From JAKJGA01 sp029554345 (GTDB lineage Bacteria > Spirochaetota > UBA4802 > JAFGJZ01), in the NCBI GenBank assembly GCA_035395685.1, contig DAOPBR010000004.1, positions 1 to 64,000 of the forward strand: a stretch of 64,000 bases of DNA, in the 5' to 3' direction. Positions 24,672-33,410 of the stretch are shown piece by piece. The notes beneath the pieces are model-generated. The model did not search any database and was not told the origin of the DNA. It was given only the letters and a program-made list of their open reading frames with translations. Numbering within the stretch: position 1 is the stretch's first letter; each line of letters opens with the position of its first letter. Position numbers and translations under genes: made by a program.

Positions 24672-26594
24672 ATGAAAAAGTTTTTTATCTATAATAATCA
24701 GAAAAATTTATTTCTTAAAAGATTTTTATTAATGGTTATCATTTTTTCTATTGTTAAAACACCTGTCAATATATTATATATTCGTGATATTTTGAATACA
24801 AATATATCAATATTTTATCGGATTCATTCTGTTGTAGCAATAGTCTCTCATACACTAATAGAAATATCTCTGATTTTTGTTGGTATTTTATTTGTTTATA
24901 AACTTTTTAAAAAATTACCTCCGCTTTCAGTTTTTGTCTGTGTTTTTACTCTTGATGTGCTGATTTCAGTTGTCGACGTGATAATACTTTCCATATACGG
25001 ATTCCACATAAATTCTTATATAATATCGGAGATTCTTCAGCCGAATTTTTTTTCAGCAAGTGGAATTTCTATTTTTTCATTTATTGCTTATGTGTCTTTT
25101 CTTGTGTTATTTGGATTATTGTTTTACCTGACACTTGTTCGCATTCTTAAGAGAGTTAATAAGCCATTTGTACTTGCAGAAAAAAAAATATGGAAGCGTA
25201 TTGCAATATTTGTATTACTTGTGCTCATAATAGAAAAAGTATTTCTCTCCATTAATCTTATTTATTCTCCGGCTTACACTTCTCAATTAAAAAGAAATAT
25301 CCCGGTTTTTTATTTGAGCTATATTGTTAGAATACACGAAATATTAACTGAAAAATTAAAATTGGATATAAAAGATGAAAAAGAAAGTTATGATTTTTTA
25401 CTTGATTCTACGTTAGATTCAATATATCCAATTGATAAAAATGTTATTTTAAAGCATAAATATAACGTTCTTCTCCTAATCTTGGAGTCAACCAGATCTG
25501 ATTATTTTAATAGCGAAAACTTTCCTAACACAATGAAACTTGTTGAAGAAAAGGGATTCTCTTTCACAAAGAATTACTCGGCATCAAATTCGACTCATAT
25601 GGGAGTTTTCGGCATTATTTACTCGCTTAATCCCCATTATAGTGAAGAGGTGAAGACGAAAAGAAAGAAATCTTTTCCATTTGAAGTTTTTAAGAAGAAT
25701 AATTATAATACATTGTTTTATGTATCAGGAGATTCGTCTTGGCATCATATGGATTATTTTTTAAAACAGAATTTTGATACAAACAAAGATTATGCTTCTT
25801 TTTCTTCAAGCGGATGTGAAAGGGATAGTAGAATGGTGGAGGATTTGCTTTCTGAAATTTCATCAGTTAAAAATAATTTTCTATACGGATTATTTTTTGA
25901 TTCAATGCATTATCCGTATACTTTTCCTAAAGAATTTCAGCATAATAAACCTTTTTTAGAAAAACCGTTGTCAACTAAAGATTATTTATTTCTGGAAAAA
26001 TTGCAACCGGAGTTAATTAATTCATATAAGAACAGCCTGCTTTATGCAGATAGTTTAATAAACAAAATAATTAATAAATTAGTGAGTACGGGTAAGGACA
26101 AAAATACTATTGTAATTATTACATCAGATCATGGCGAGGAGTTTGGAGATCAGGGAAACTATTTTCATGCAAGTTCGCTCAATAATTTTCAGACAAAAGT
26201 TCCTCTTGCGATTATTGTACCGGATAAATTTAAAAATTTACAAAAACCGGATGTTGTTACTTCAAATATGGATATATTTCCGACGCTATTTGATTTGATG
26301 GAGGCCGATTATAGTGATAATTTTCAAGGTAAATCAGTTTTTAGACGGACAACGTCATCTTTTGTTAGTGTTGCATATCAGGATCGCAGGAGACCTAAAA
26401 AATTTGCGGTAATTGGAAATAATGCTAAATGCATAATAAATACAGAAAGTTCAAAAGTTGTAGAGTCGGTTCTTGATATTGCGGATGATTCTGAGATAGG
26501 AAATTTTTCTTCACGTAATCATGTTAATTTTCTTTTTGATGAGTTATTTCAGTTCAAAGCTAAAGCCAGGCAGGTAAGTAAAAATATAGAATGA
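24672..26594 (+). CDS. LtaS-like membrane sulfatase
   Basis: A 640-residue inner-membrane protein with five N-terminal helices (about 15-205) and an extracytoplasmic sulfatase-fold domain (about 260-560). Metal- and nucleophile-site motifs: LLILESTRSD, SNSTHMGVFG with the probable Thr nucleophile, VSGDSSWHHMDYF and ITSDHGEEFGDQ. This is the layout of lipoteichoic-acid synthases and phosphoethanolamine or phosphoglycerol transferases of the alkaline-phosphatase superfamily. The gene is more AT-rich than its neighbours, with several AAA/TTT runs, which may indicate transfer. It follows the CapA-like gene by 53 bases. The transferred group is unknown. Confidence 0.82.
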   Translation: MKKFFIYNNQKNLFLKRFLLMVIIFSIVKTPVNILYIRDILNTNISIFYRIHSVVAIVSHTLIEISLIFVGILFVYKLFKKLPPLSVFVCVFTLDVLISVVDVIILSIYGFHINSYIISEILQPNFFSASGISIFSFIAYVSFLVLFGLLFYLTLVRILKRVNKPFVLAEKKIWKRIAIFVLLVLIIEKVFLSINLIYSPAYTSQLKRNIPVFYLSYIVRIHEILTEKLKLDIKDEKESYDFLLDSTLDSIYPIDKNVILKHKYNVLLLILESTRSDYFNSENFPNTMKLVEEKGFSFTKNYSASNSTHMGVFGIIYSLNPHYSEEVKTKRKKSFPFEVFKKNNYNTLFYVSGDSSWHHMDYFLKQNFDTNKDYASFSSSGCERDSRMVEDLLSEISSVKNNFLYGLFFDSMHYPYTFPKEFQHNKPFLEKPLSTKDYLFLEKLQPELINSYKNSLLYADSLINKIINKLVSTGKDKNTIVIITSDHGEEFGDQGNYFHASSLNNFQTKVPLAIIVPDKFKNLQKPDVVTSNMDIFPTLFDLMEADYSDNFQGKSVFRRTTSSFVSVAYQDRRRPKKFAVIGNNAKCIINTESSKVVESVLDIADDSEIGNFSSRNHVNFLFDELFQFKAKARQVSKNIE

Positions 26595-26677
26595 ATATTT
26601 CATGAATTGGGCAATAAATTATTTTTAAAAAAAGAAGTTATAATTATATTAACGAAAGTAAAACTTTTTTAGGCAAT

Positions 26678-26709
26678 AAAAAACCTCTTCTGAAAAGAAG
26701 AGGTTTTTT
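26678..26709. terminator. Bidirectional terminator between LtaS-like gene and 5S rRNA
   Basis: 13-bp stem AAAAAACCTCTTC/GAAGAGGTTTTTT with a 6-base loop, with A- and T-runs on both sides. It can stop transcription of the sulfatase gene from the left and of the 5S rRNA from the right. Confidence 0.9.
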
Positions 26710-26726
26710 ATGAATTTATAATTCCG

Positions 26727-26845
<119 letters not shown>

Positions 26846-26849
26846 ATTT

Positions 26850-26880
26850 ACCATAGAAACCTATGGTGTTTTTTTGTCAA
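26850..26880 (-). promoter_or_regulatory. Promoter of the orphan 5S rRNA gene
   Basis: On the minus strand TTGACA (26880-26875), 19-base spacer, TATGGT (26855-26850), with the predicted start falling at the 5' end of the 5S. A CATAG/CTATG hairpin overlaps the -10 region. Confidence 0.55.
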
Positions 26881-26900
26881 CAAAATTCAGAAAAAAGAAA

Positions 26901-27464
26901 TTATTTTTCCGCGCCAGCAGCTTTTAGTATTTCTGCGACTTCAGTGTTATTCATTTTTTCAGCATAGAAAAGAGCTGTAGCTCCTGATTGTGTCTTTATA
27001 TTAAGATCGGCTTTCGCAGTTATCAGAGCAGAAACGGTTTCTTTTTTACCAGTGTATGCTGCTGCCATTAGAGCTGTTACTTTTTTTGAAGACTGTGCAT
27101 TGACATCAGCACCTTTAGCGATTAGCTGATTAACTAGTTTTATATTTCCTTTGTATGATGCTATCATGAGCGGTGTTACACCATTTGTGTTTTTCTGGTT
27201 TACGTCGGCATTTGCCCCAAGAAGTTCGGAAGCAACTTCGTCATTCCCATAATAAGCGGTAATCATCAAAGAAGACCAGCCCTTTGAATTTTTTGCATTC
27301 GGATCAGCTCCTTCATCAAGAGCCTTTTTGGTCTGAGCTTTGTCCCCTTTTTCTGCCGCAGATACAAGATCAGGGTTTTTTTCCGCATTAATTTTTTTCT
27401 GTGAAGATTCGCATCCCGCAAAAACAAGAGTTAATATTGCGGAAAGAAGAACTAACTTTTTCAT
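26901..27464 (-). CDS. Ankyrin-repeat lipoprotein
   Basis: A 187-residue lipoprotein (lipobox FAGC) whose mature part is made of about four ankyrin repeats, with repeated patterns such as NGVTPLMIASYKGN, LINGVAL-like helices and LIAKGADVNA. Ankyrin repeats bind other proteins, here outside the cytoplasm. A good AAGGAG precedes the ATG. No transmembrane segment or enzymatic motif is seen. Orientation and spacing do not link it to an operon; the 5S rRNA gene lies just downstream on the same strand. Confidence 0.85.
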   Translation of the reverse strand: MKKLVLLSAILTLVFAGCESSQKKINAEKNPDLVSAAEKGDKAQTKKALDEGADPNAKNSKGWSSLMITAYYGNDEVASELLGANADVNQKNTNGVTPLMIASYKGNIKLVNQLIAKGADVNAQSSKKVTALMAAAYTGKKETVSALITAKADLNIKTQSGATALFYAEKMNNTEVAEILKAAGAEK

Positions 27465-27754
27465 CTTTTTCTCCTTATTATTTGTAATAATAGCATTAGA
27501 CCCGGCTTTAGGGATGATGTCAACATCCTTTTAAAGCTTTAAGCAGCAGAATTGACGAGTATTTAGAGCATAATGTGCATCAAAGTAATAATTAAGAAGC
27601 TTGGTGTGAATAAACTTTTAATGGAAGTTAATTATCCGGAAAGAGAATGTGTGGAATTCTGTATATACTTAACATAGTCATTATCGAGATAAATTGTCGG
27701 GGTTGAGTCAAATTATACTTTCAAAATTTTATCAAAAATAGTATTTTGTTAGTA

Positions 27755-28699
27755 ATGAAAAATAATAACAAAATTGGTCTTGCATTAGGCAGCGGCGGAG
27801 CAAAAGGAATTGCTCATATATCGATTATTGAGTTTATAGAAAAAAAAGGTCTTTCAATTGACTTCATTTCAGGATCAAGCGTAGGAGCTCTCATTGGTGC
27901 GATTTATTTGTGCGGAAATCTTAAAAAATTCAAAAGTGAAGTTATTTCTTTTACTAAGGCTGATCTTTTTTCGCTTATGTCTCCGGTAATTCCGGTATCG
28001 GGACTGATGAATCCCAGAAAAATGATGACTTGGCTTGGAAAATTTATACCGCCTGACATTTCAATTGAATCACTGCCTAAACCCTTGAGTATTATTGCTT
28101 CAGAATATCATTCGGGCGAACAGGTGATTTTTTCATCCGGAAATCTTTTGAGTGCAATACGGGCAAGTATATCCATTCCCGGAATATTCGAGCCTGTCAG
28201 ATACGAAAACAGAATTCTTATCGACGGCGGAGTTGTTAATCCTCTTCCGGTTGATGTCGTAAAGAAAATGGGAGCCGATAAAGTCATTGCGGTGAATCTT
28301 CATCCGGCATTGAAAACACATCATAATGAAGTGTCGGCTTCTTTTGCGGAGAGAAGTATGGCAGGTAGTACGAAGCCGCGGACTTTGGAAAAAATTTCTG
28401 AATTGAGCGAGAAAATTAATTATTCATGGCTTAAAAAATTTGCGTCTTACTTTATTGTGAAGTCTGACGAAAAAAAGGATGATATGCCGAATGTTTTTGA
28501 AGTAATTTTTCAGACTATTGACATAATGGATTTAAAGAATACGGAGCTATTGTTAAAATATTCCAAACCCGATCTTCTTCTTGAGCCGAATCTTCTCTCT
28601 TTCGGATCTTTGGAGTTTTACCGTTCAATAGAAGCCCTTGTCGAGGGAGACCGTGTCTGCCGAGAGAAGGAAAAAGAGATAGAAGAACTGTTAAAATAA
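27755..28699 (+). CDS. Patatin-like phospholipase family protein
   Basis: A 314-residue protein of the patatin/RssA family of acyl hydrolases. The oxyanion loop GSGGAKGIAH (near residue 10), the nucleophile elbow GSSVG and the catalytic-Asp motif DGGVVNPLP are all intact. No signal peptide is seen, so it probably acts in the cytoplasm or at the inner face of the membrane. The ATG at 27755 is preferred to a TTG 9 bases upstream. No ribosome site is clear. tRNA-Ala follows. Confidence 0.88.
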   Translation: MKNNNKIGLALGSGGAKGIAHISIIEFIEKKGLSIDFISGSSVGALIGAIYLCGNLKKFKSEVISFTKADLFSLMSPVIPVSGLMNPRKMMTWLGKFIPPDISIESLPKPLSIIASEYHSGEQVIFSSGNLLSAIRASISIPGIFEPVRYENRILIDGGVVNPLPVDVVKKMGADKVIAVNLHPALKTHHNEVSASFAERSMAGSTKPRTLEKISELSEKINYSWLKKFASYFIVKSDEKKDDMPNVFEVIFQTIDIMDLKNTELLLKYSKPDLLLEPNLLSFGSLEFYRSIEALVEGDRVCREKEKEIEELLK

Positions 28700-28740
28700 T
28701 TGCAAAAAACAGATGTCTTTGCTAAGCTTGGTATGGATTG

Positions 28741-28813
<73 letters not shown>

Positions 28814-28870
28814 ATTATTTTTCTCCGAACTTCCTATCAGCCTGGGTTTACCAATTTTTGCGGGGCTGTT

Positions 28871-30682
28871 ATGAAATGGAGTAACTTTTCAAAATCAAGA
28901 TATATTCGTATATTAAGGTTTGCTGTTTGCGCGGCATCCTTAATCTTCATTATTTTCCGTCATGATCTGCTGAACAAATCACTTTTCGAGAAAAGCATCA
29001 AACTTAACGCCGTTCATTCGGTATATTCCGCCGATGACGGATTTTTTGTTATCGATAACGGCGTTAACGGTTTCAAGCGGCTAATTAAAATTAATGAATC
29101 AGGAAAACGTCTTTATGAGATGAAGGGCGGAAGCCGCGATAGTACTTCTATCTATAATTTCTACAAGATGGCCGTAGATAATGCGGGAAATATTTATATA
29201 AATAATGTCGTTTATTCTGCGGATGACGGTGAAACTGAAATTTCAGAAATTCAGGTTTACTCTCCGGATTTTAAATATCTTCGGACGATCGTCAGGAATG
29301 TTTATGATTCTTACATGAGAAAAAAAATAACCGAAGATTATATTTATTCTGCTGCAATGATTCCTTCAATTGAGATATCGAAGGAGATATCAGGTGAATA
29401 TCTCTATTATTATCATTTTGACGAACATAACATGCTCTCTCTTTATAAGACAGATCTTTTCGGTTCTGAAAAAAATAAAATATTTACGACGCAAATAGAA
29501 TATCCCATCAATAATATATGCGGCACGGTTCCCGGAAAAATATATTACTCGAATTCGCGCGGTGACGTAATCCGTATTAATGAAAAAATGGAGCCGGAAC
29601 TTGTAAAAATTGATGAAAGTCTTGGAGTAGTGTTTCCGTATTCTCTTATGTATGATAATGAATATGGATTAATATTCAATGAGCTTTATTCTCAGCGATT
29701 AATATCCGTTAAAGAAGGAAAGACAAGTATACTTTTTGATTTCAAAGAACTCTATAAAAGCGGTTATGCCGGAAATATTTTAATGACTAATTTTGTTTTT
29801 TCAAAAGGGAAAATTCTCACATCGGATAAATACCGCGGAAATCTTCTGGAGATCAGGAAATCTACAAGTGATATCCGGGATATTTATGAAGCGGATTATT
29901 TCGTTTATGAAAAAATTCTGAAGGTGTCATATATTATTTCTATAATTCTTTTTGCTGTTCTTTTTATTTATTATATTAAAATACATGTTTATCCCTTGTT
30001 TTCCGGAAAAATGCCGACTATACTAAAAAGGGCGTTTCTGTTTGCGTTGTTTTTTTTCGTCTATAATTTTGTTTCATTTATATTTTTTCACCACTATATG
30101 CAAAAGCAGATAGATTATGAAAGAGATCAGAAATTTCTTTATTTGGCGAAAACTGCATCGCGGATAATTGATGCCGGTTTGGTCGATGATATTAAATCAC
30201 CGAAAGATATTACTTCTGATTCATTTTTAAAACTTTCTGAGCAGATGAAAAAAATATTGGGAACCGATGAGTCTGATCAGAACATGGGAGTATCCGTTTA
30301 TATTTATAAAAAACTGAAGAATGTTTACTGTGTAATAGATGCAGATGCTTATGATTTTCTTTATCCGTATTCTATGAATTCCGGGTATTATGAGACCTTA
30401 AATGAGGGTGCCGTAAAAGTTACAAAATATGTCGATGAAAACGGAAAGTGGCTTGCAGCTACGGCGCCTCTTCGCGGAAAAAATGGTGAAGTTTCCGCAC
30501 TTGTTGAAATTTCTCAGCCGATTGAATTTATTGAAGAAAGTGAATTGGAAATTAAAAGCTTTCTTTTCAGGACATCTTTGGTTTTCACGGGTGTTTTCGT
30601 AATAATAATTGTTGCATTGTCGTATTCTGTTGGTTATTTCCGTAAAAAAATAAGCAAAACTCATCATGGAAAGCATAGATGA
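28871..30682 (+). CDS. Membrane protein with propeller-like and sensor-like periplasmic domains
   Basis: Starting at the ATG at 28871, which lies 58 bases after tRNA-Ala, it is a 603-residue protein. A membrane helix at about 8-28 is followed by a periplasmic region of about 310 residues with strand-turn patterns (AGNIYINNV, VYSADDGFFVID) suggesting a beta-propeller. Two central helices follow at about 345-410, then a second periplasmic region ending VSALVEISQPIEFIE that resembles a Cache-type sensor, and a C-terminal helix. The upstream in-frame start would overlap the tRNA and is rejected. It overlaps the amidohydrolase by 4 bases. No output domain is present, so its signalling partner is unknown. 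Confidence 0.65.
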   Translation: MKWSNFSKSRYIRILRFAVCAASLIFIIFRHDLLNKSLFEKSIKLNAVHSVYSADDGFFVIDNGVNGFKRLIKINESGKRLYEMKGGSRDSTSIYNFYKMAVDNAGNIYINNVVYSADDGETEISEIQVYSPDFKYLRTIVRNVYDSYMRKKITEDYIYSAAMIPSIEISKEISGEYLYYYHFDEHNMLSLYKTDLFGSEKNKIFTTQIEYPINNICGTVPGKIYYSNSRGDVIRINEKMEPELVKIDESLGVVFPYSLMYDNEYGLIFNELYSQRLISVKEGKTSILFDFKELYKSGYAGNILMTNFVFSKGKILTSDKYRGNLLEIRKSTSDIRDIYEADYFVYEKILKVSYIISIILFAVLFIYYIKIHVYPLFSGKMPTILKRAFLFALFFFVYNFVSFIFFHHYMQKQIDYERDQKFLYLAKTASRIIDAGLVDDIKSPKDITSDSFLKLSEQMKKILGTDESDQNMGVSVYIYKKLKNVYCVIDADAYDFLYPYSMNSGYYETLNEGAVKVTKYVDENGKWLAATAPLRGKNGEVSALVEISQPIEFIEESELEIKSFLFRTSLVFTGVFVIIIVALSYSVGYFRKKISKTHHGKHR

Positions 30683-31506
30683 ATGATGTTCACATACATT
30701 GTTTTCAGGACAGAGCAGTTAATTTCAGAGAAGACTATTTTTCTGATGATTTTTTCAGATTGCTCTACCAAAGCAATAAAGCGAGTATTGCCGGTTCAGA
30801 TTACGTAAAAGATTATCTTATCAATTCTAAAACGGAAAAAGCGGTTATACTTTCTTTTCCCTGGATGAAAGATGAATTTCTTATTGAACAAAATGAATAT
30901 TTTGCAAGCGTCCGCGATCAATTCGCTGAAGGTATCCATTTTTTCGGTAATATCAGTTTTAATTCACGGGATATTGAAAGAGATATCGAAAGTTTGATTA
31001 ATTTAGGTTTTTCCGGCATCGGGGAAATTGCTTTTTATGACGGAAATGTGAGATATGATTATCTCGATGAAATTCTTTATTTTGCAGGTCAGGAAAATCT
31101 GCCTGTAAATATTCATTTAAATGAAACAGTAGGTCATAACTATCCGGGTAAGTACTTTACGGATTTTCAGAAGCTTTCAGATGTTCTCGGCCGAAATGTT
31201 AAAACAAATGTAATTCTTTCGCATCTTGGCGGGGGTTTTTTGTTTTATTTTTTAATGCCTGAAATCAGAAATTCTCTGACAAATGTCTATTTTGATATTT
31301 CTGCATCGCCGTTTTTATATTTAGATGATGTTTACAGGACGGCACTTCTTTGTGCGCCGGGTAAGATATTGTTCGGTACGGATTTTCCTCTTATAGGAAA
31401 AGACCGTTATATGAAAACCATTTCCGGGGATTGTGCCCGGGATATAGATTTATCAACTAATTACTTTTTTGATCATGTTTTAACGGGCAGAATGAAGGAG
31501 TCTTAA
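30679..31506 (+). CDS. Amidohydrolase family protein
   Basis: A 275-residue TIM-barrel metal-dependent hydrolase of the amidohydrolase-2 type. Metal-site motifs: HIHCF at the N-terminus, INIHLNET, VILSHLGGG and the catalytic-Asp ILFGTDFPLI. The substrate is unknown. Its start overlaps the preceding membrane-protein gene by 4 bases, so the two are translated together. The 3' end overlaps the convergent STAS gene by 27 bases. Confidence 0.82.
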   Translation: MNDVHIHCFQDRAVNFREDYFSDDFFRLLYQSNKASIAGSDYVKDYLINSKTEKAVILSFPWMKDEFLIEQNEYFASVRDQFAEGIHFFGNISFNSRDIERDIESLINLGFSGIGEIAFYDGNVRYDYLDEILYFAGQENLPVNIHLNETVGHNYPGKYFTDFQKLSDVLGRNVKTNVILSHLGGGFLFYFLMPEIRNSLTNVYFDISASPFLYLDDVYRTALLCAPGKILFGTDFPLIGKDRYMKTISGDCARDIDLSTNYFFDHVLTGRMKES

Positions 31507-31848
31507 AAGTTCTTCTTTACTCATAACAGGCGGTGCAATTTCGTAAAGACCAATTATCTGGAATATTGTATTGAAGTACTCGTTCGGCAGATATATGACG
31601 GTTTTTTTGCCTGAATTTGAAACTTTTTTGAAGAGTTTCAGAAGATCCACTATTCCGGAGCTGTTTATATAAAAAGATTCTCTGAATTCAATTGCAATGA
31701 CAGAGCAGTCTGAATCAAGAGCCTGATCGAAATACCGAGTCAGAATTTCCTCAGAATCAGAAGTAATATCACCGCTTGTGACTATTACGGGAATTTGTTC
31801 CAAATATTCGAACGAGCATGTAAGAGGTTTTAGTGAAAATTTATCCAT
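31480..31848 (-). CDS. STAS-domain protein
   Basis: A 122-residue single STAS domain with the anti-sigma-factor-antagonist pattern: the segment IAIEFRESFYINSSGIVDLL places a Ser-Ser-Gly at the phosphorylation site, followed by the long helix KLFKKVSNSGKKTVIYLP. No anti-sigma kinase or phosphatase is adjacent, so its partner is unknown. The gene is transcribed against the amidohydrolase with overlapping 3' ends, giving potential antisense interference. Confidence 0.8.
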   Translation of the reverse strand: MDKFSLKPLTCSFEYLEQIPVIVTSGDITSDSEEILTRYFDQALDSDCSVIAIEFRESFYINSSGIVDLLKLFKKVSNSGKKTVIYLPNEYFNTIFQIIGLYEIAPPVMSKEELLRLLHSAR

Positions 31849-31909
31849 ACCTCAGAAATTAACTGCATATAATAATATCAACTATAATATTTTGCAATTT
31901 TTTGGTTAA

Positions 31910-32932
31910 TCAGTTGAAGGAAACGGATTTATTCTCTGTGATACTTCGGATTATCAGTTCAACAGTATGTATATTTCTTACTGATTCATCTAAAGAAACA
32001 AGAGGTTTTGATTTGCCTTTCATGACGTCCAGGAAATTTTCTAACTGAAGCATGAATGAATTTGCTTCCTCAATCTCGTAACGGTCGGTCATTATATATC
32101 CCCATTTCTCTTTGCGGTGGAGGACGTTTATGAATATGTCGCCGCAAATTCCCCACGCTACCGGAAGTTGAATGATGCCGTTCGCGCAGCTGATGTGAAG
32201 CATTTGAGTAAAATTAGCGTGCTTGCTGCTTTCAATGAATGCGGCGATTCCGTTTTCATATGATATCTGAGAAAAAACGCGGTCTATTACATCATAGTCT
32301 TTGTTGTGATTGCCGGATGCGAATATTGTCAAAGGTTCGCTTCCGCTGAAATAGTTGGCTGCATTAACGCAATAGCTCATCCAGTCATGAGTTACACCGC
32401 CGCCGCATTCTTTTCTGTAGCGCCAGTCCTGTGAGTTCAGTTTGTCTTTATGAGCTTCGGGTTCATAGTTGCTGAATGAAGCACGTATTGAATCAATTTT
32501 TCCCAAACCGGAAGAAAACGCAAGTTCTTCAACTTTTCTGATAGCCGGATGATGGCGGAACATGCAGCCTTCCATGAGAAAAGCACCGCAGCTGTTGACA
32601 AGATTGCGAATTTCATACGCATCTTTTGATGTTATGGTCAGAGATTTCTCGCAGAGGATGTTTCTTGTTCCGGACGTAAGGCATTCTTTTATCTGTTCGA
32701 GATGCTGGTTCGGCCATGTGCAAAGAATAACCGCGTCGGGTTTCTCGGAGCTTATCATCTCTGTTATATTTGTGTAAGGACGGCATTTATATTTTTCTGC
32801 CCAGATTTTTGCGCGGGAAGAATCAATATCGCAGCATGATGTAATAGTCACTTCAGGAAATGCCGCCGCTGCGTTTGCGTGAAGATGCGAATGTGCTCCG
32901 CAGCCAACAATTGAGATATTTATTTTTTCCAT
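31910..32932 (-). CDS. Gfo/Idh/MocA-family oxidoreductase
   Basis: A 340-residue NAD(P)-dependent oxidoreductase. The N-terminal Rossmann motif is GCGAHSHLHANAA, followed by the EKP-type motif in CEKSLTIT (position of the catalytic Lys) and the C-terminal substrate domain with VTHDWMSYC. The substrate is probably a sugar or polyol but cannot be specified. It lies just downstream of the tRNA-Glu terminator on the same strand, so it needs its own promoter or readthrough. Confidence 0.88.
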   Translation of the reverse strand: MEKINISIVGCGAHSHLHANAAAAFPEVTITSCCDIDSSRAKIWAEKYKCRPYTNITEMISSEKPDAVILCTWPNQHLEQIKECLTSGTRNILCEKSLTITSKDAYEIRNLVNSCGAFLMEGCMFRHHPAIRKVEELAFSSGLGKIDSIRASFSNYEPEAHKDKLNSQDWRYRKECGGGVTHDWMSYCVNAANYFSGSEPLTIFASGNHNKDYDVIDRVFSQISYENGIAAFIESSKHANFTQMLHISCANGIIQLPVAWGICGDIFINVLHRKEKWGYIMTDRYEIEEANSFMLQLENFLDVMKGKSKPLVSLDESVRNIHTVELIIRSITENKSVSFN

Positions 32933-32948
32933 ATAAATTTCTCTAAAA

Positions 32949-32978
32949 AAAAAGGAGTTTCTTTCGAAACTCCTTTTT
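32949..32978 (-). terminator. Terminator of the tRNA-Lys/Glu transcript
   Basis: 13-bp stem AAAAAGGAGTTTC/GAAACTCCTTTTT with a 4-base loop, immediately downstream of the tRNA-Glu gene. Confidence 0.88.
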
Positions 32979-32982
32979 GATG

Positions 32983-33055
32983 CACCCTCGAGGGGGTTCG
33001 AACCCCTGTTCCCGAGATGAAAACCCGGTGTCCTAGACCACTGAACGACGAGGGC
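32983..33055 (-). tRNA. tRNA-Glu (UUC)
   Basis: Acceptor GCCCTCG/CGAGGGT (first pair G-U), anticodon stem CCGGG/CTCGG with loop TTTTCAT (anticodon TTC), T-arm with TTCGAAC. No CCA encoded. It follows tRNA-Lys after 3 bases and shares its transcript. Confidence 0.93.
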
Positions 33056-33058
33056 ATT

Positions 33059-33131
33059 TGAGACGCCCGGGAATCGAACCCGGTACCCACTGCTTAAAAG
33101 GCAGTTGCTCTACCGAATGAGCTAGCGTCTC
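33059..33131 (-). tRNA. tRNA-Lys (UUU)
   Basis: Acceptor GAGACGC/GCGTCTC, anticodon stem ACTGC/GCAGT with loop CTTTTAA (anticodon TTT), T-loop TTCGATT. First gene of the Lys-Glu pair. Confidence 0.95.
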
Positions 33132-33143
33132 AGCGTGAATAAC

Positions 33144-33172
33144 CAAATACTAAAGCGGTCATTATGTGTCAA
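33144..33172 (-). promoter_or_regulatory. Promoter of the tRNA-Lys/Glu pair
   Basis: On the minus strand TTGACA, 17-base spacer, TATTTG, with the expected start 5 to 7 bases before the tRNA-Lys 5' end. Confidence 0.5.
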
Positions 33173-33410
33173 ACAAAATAATTGCAGAAAACAGGAAATA
33201 AGTATTCACGCAAAATTGTTTCAACGCTTGAAGCAATTTAAAAAAAGGCATGGAATCGTCAAGTAAATTAAGTTATATTATGATATAAAGATGAAAAAAT
33301 ATTAGATGAAGATTAAATTTATTAATAAAATCTCATTTCGTATCACTTTCTATAAACCACTTGACAGTATATTGCCGATAATGAAATAGATGTAATTTGA
33401 GGAGATTTTG

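Noticed and set aside
26850..26878. Plus-strand terminator at the CATAG hairpin
   Set aside because: The hairpin is followed by T-runs on the plus strand, but no gene ends there in that direction; it is better explained as the 5S promoter region.
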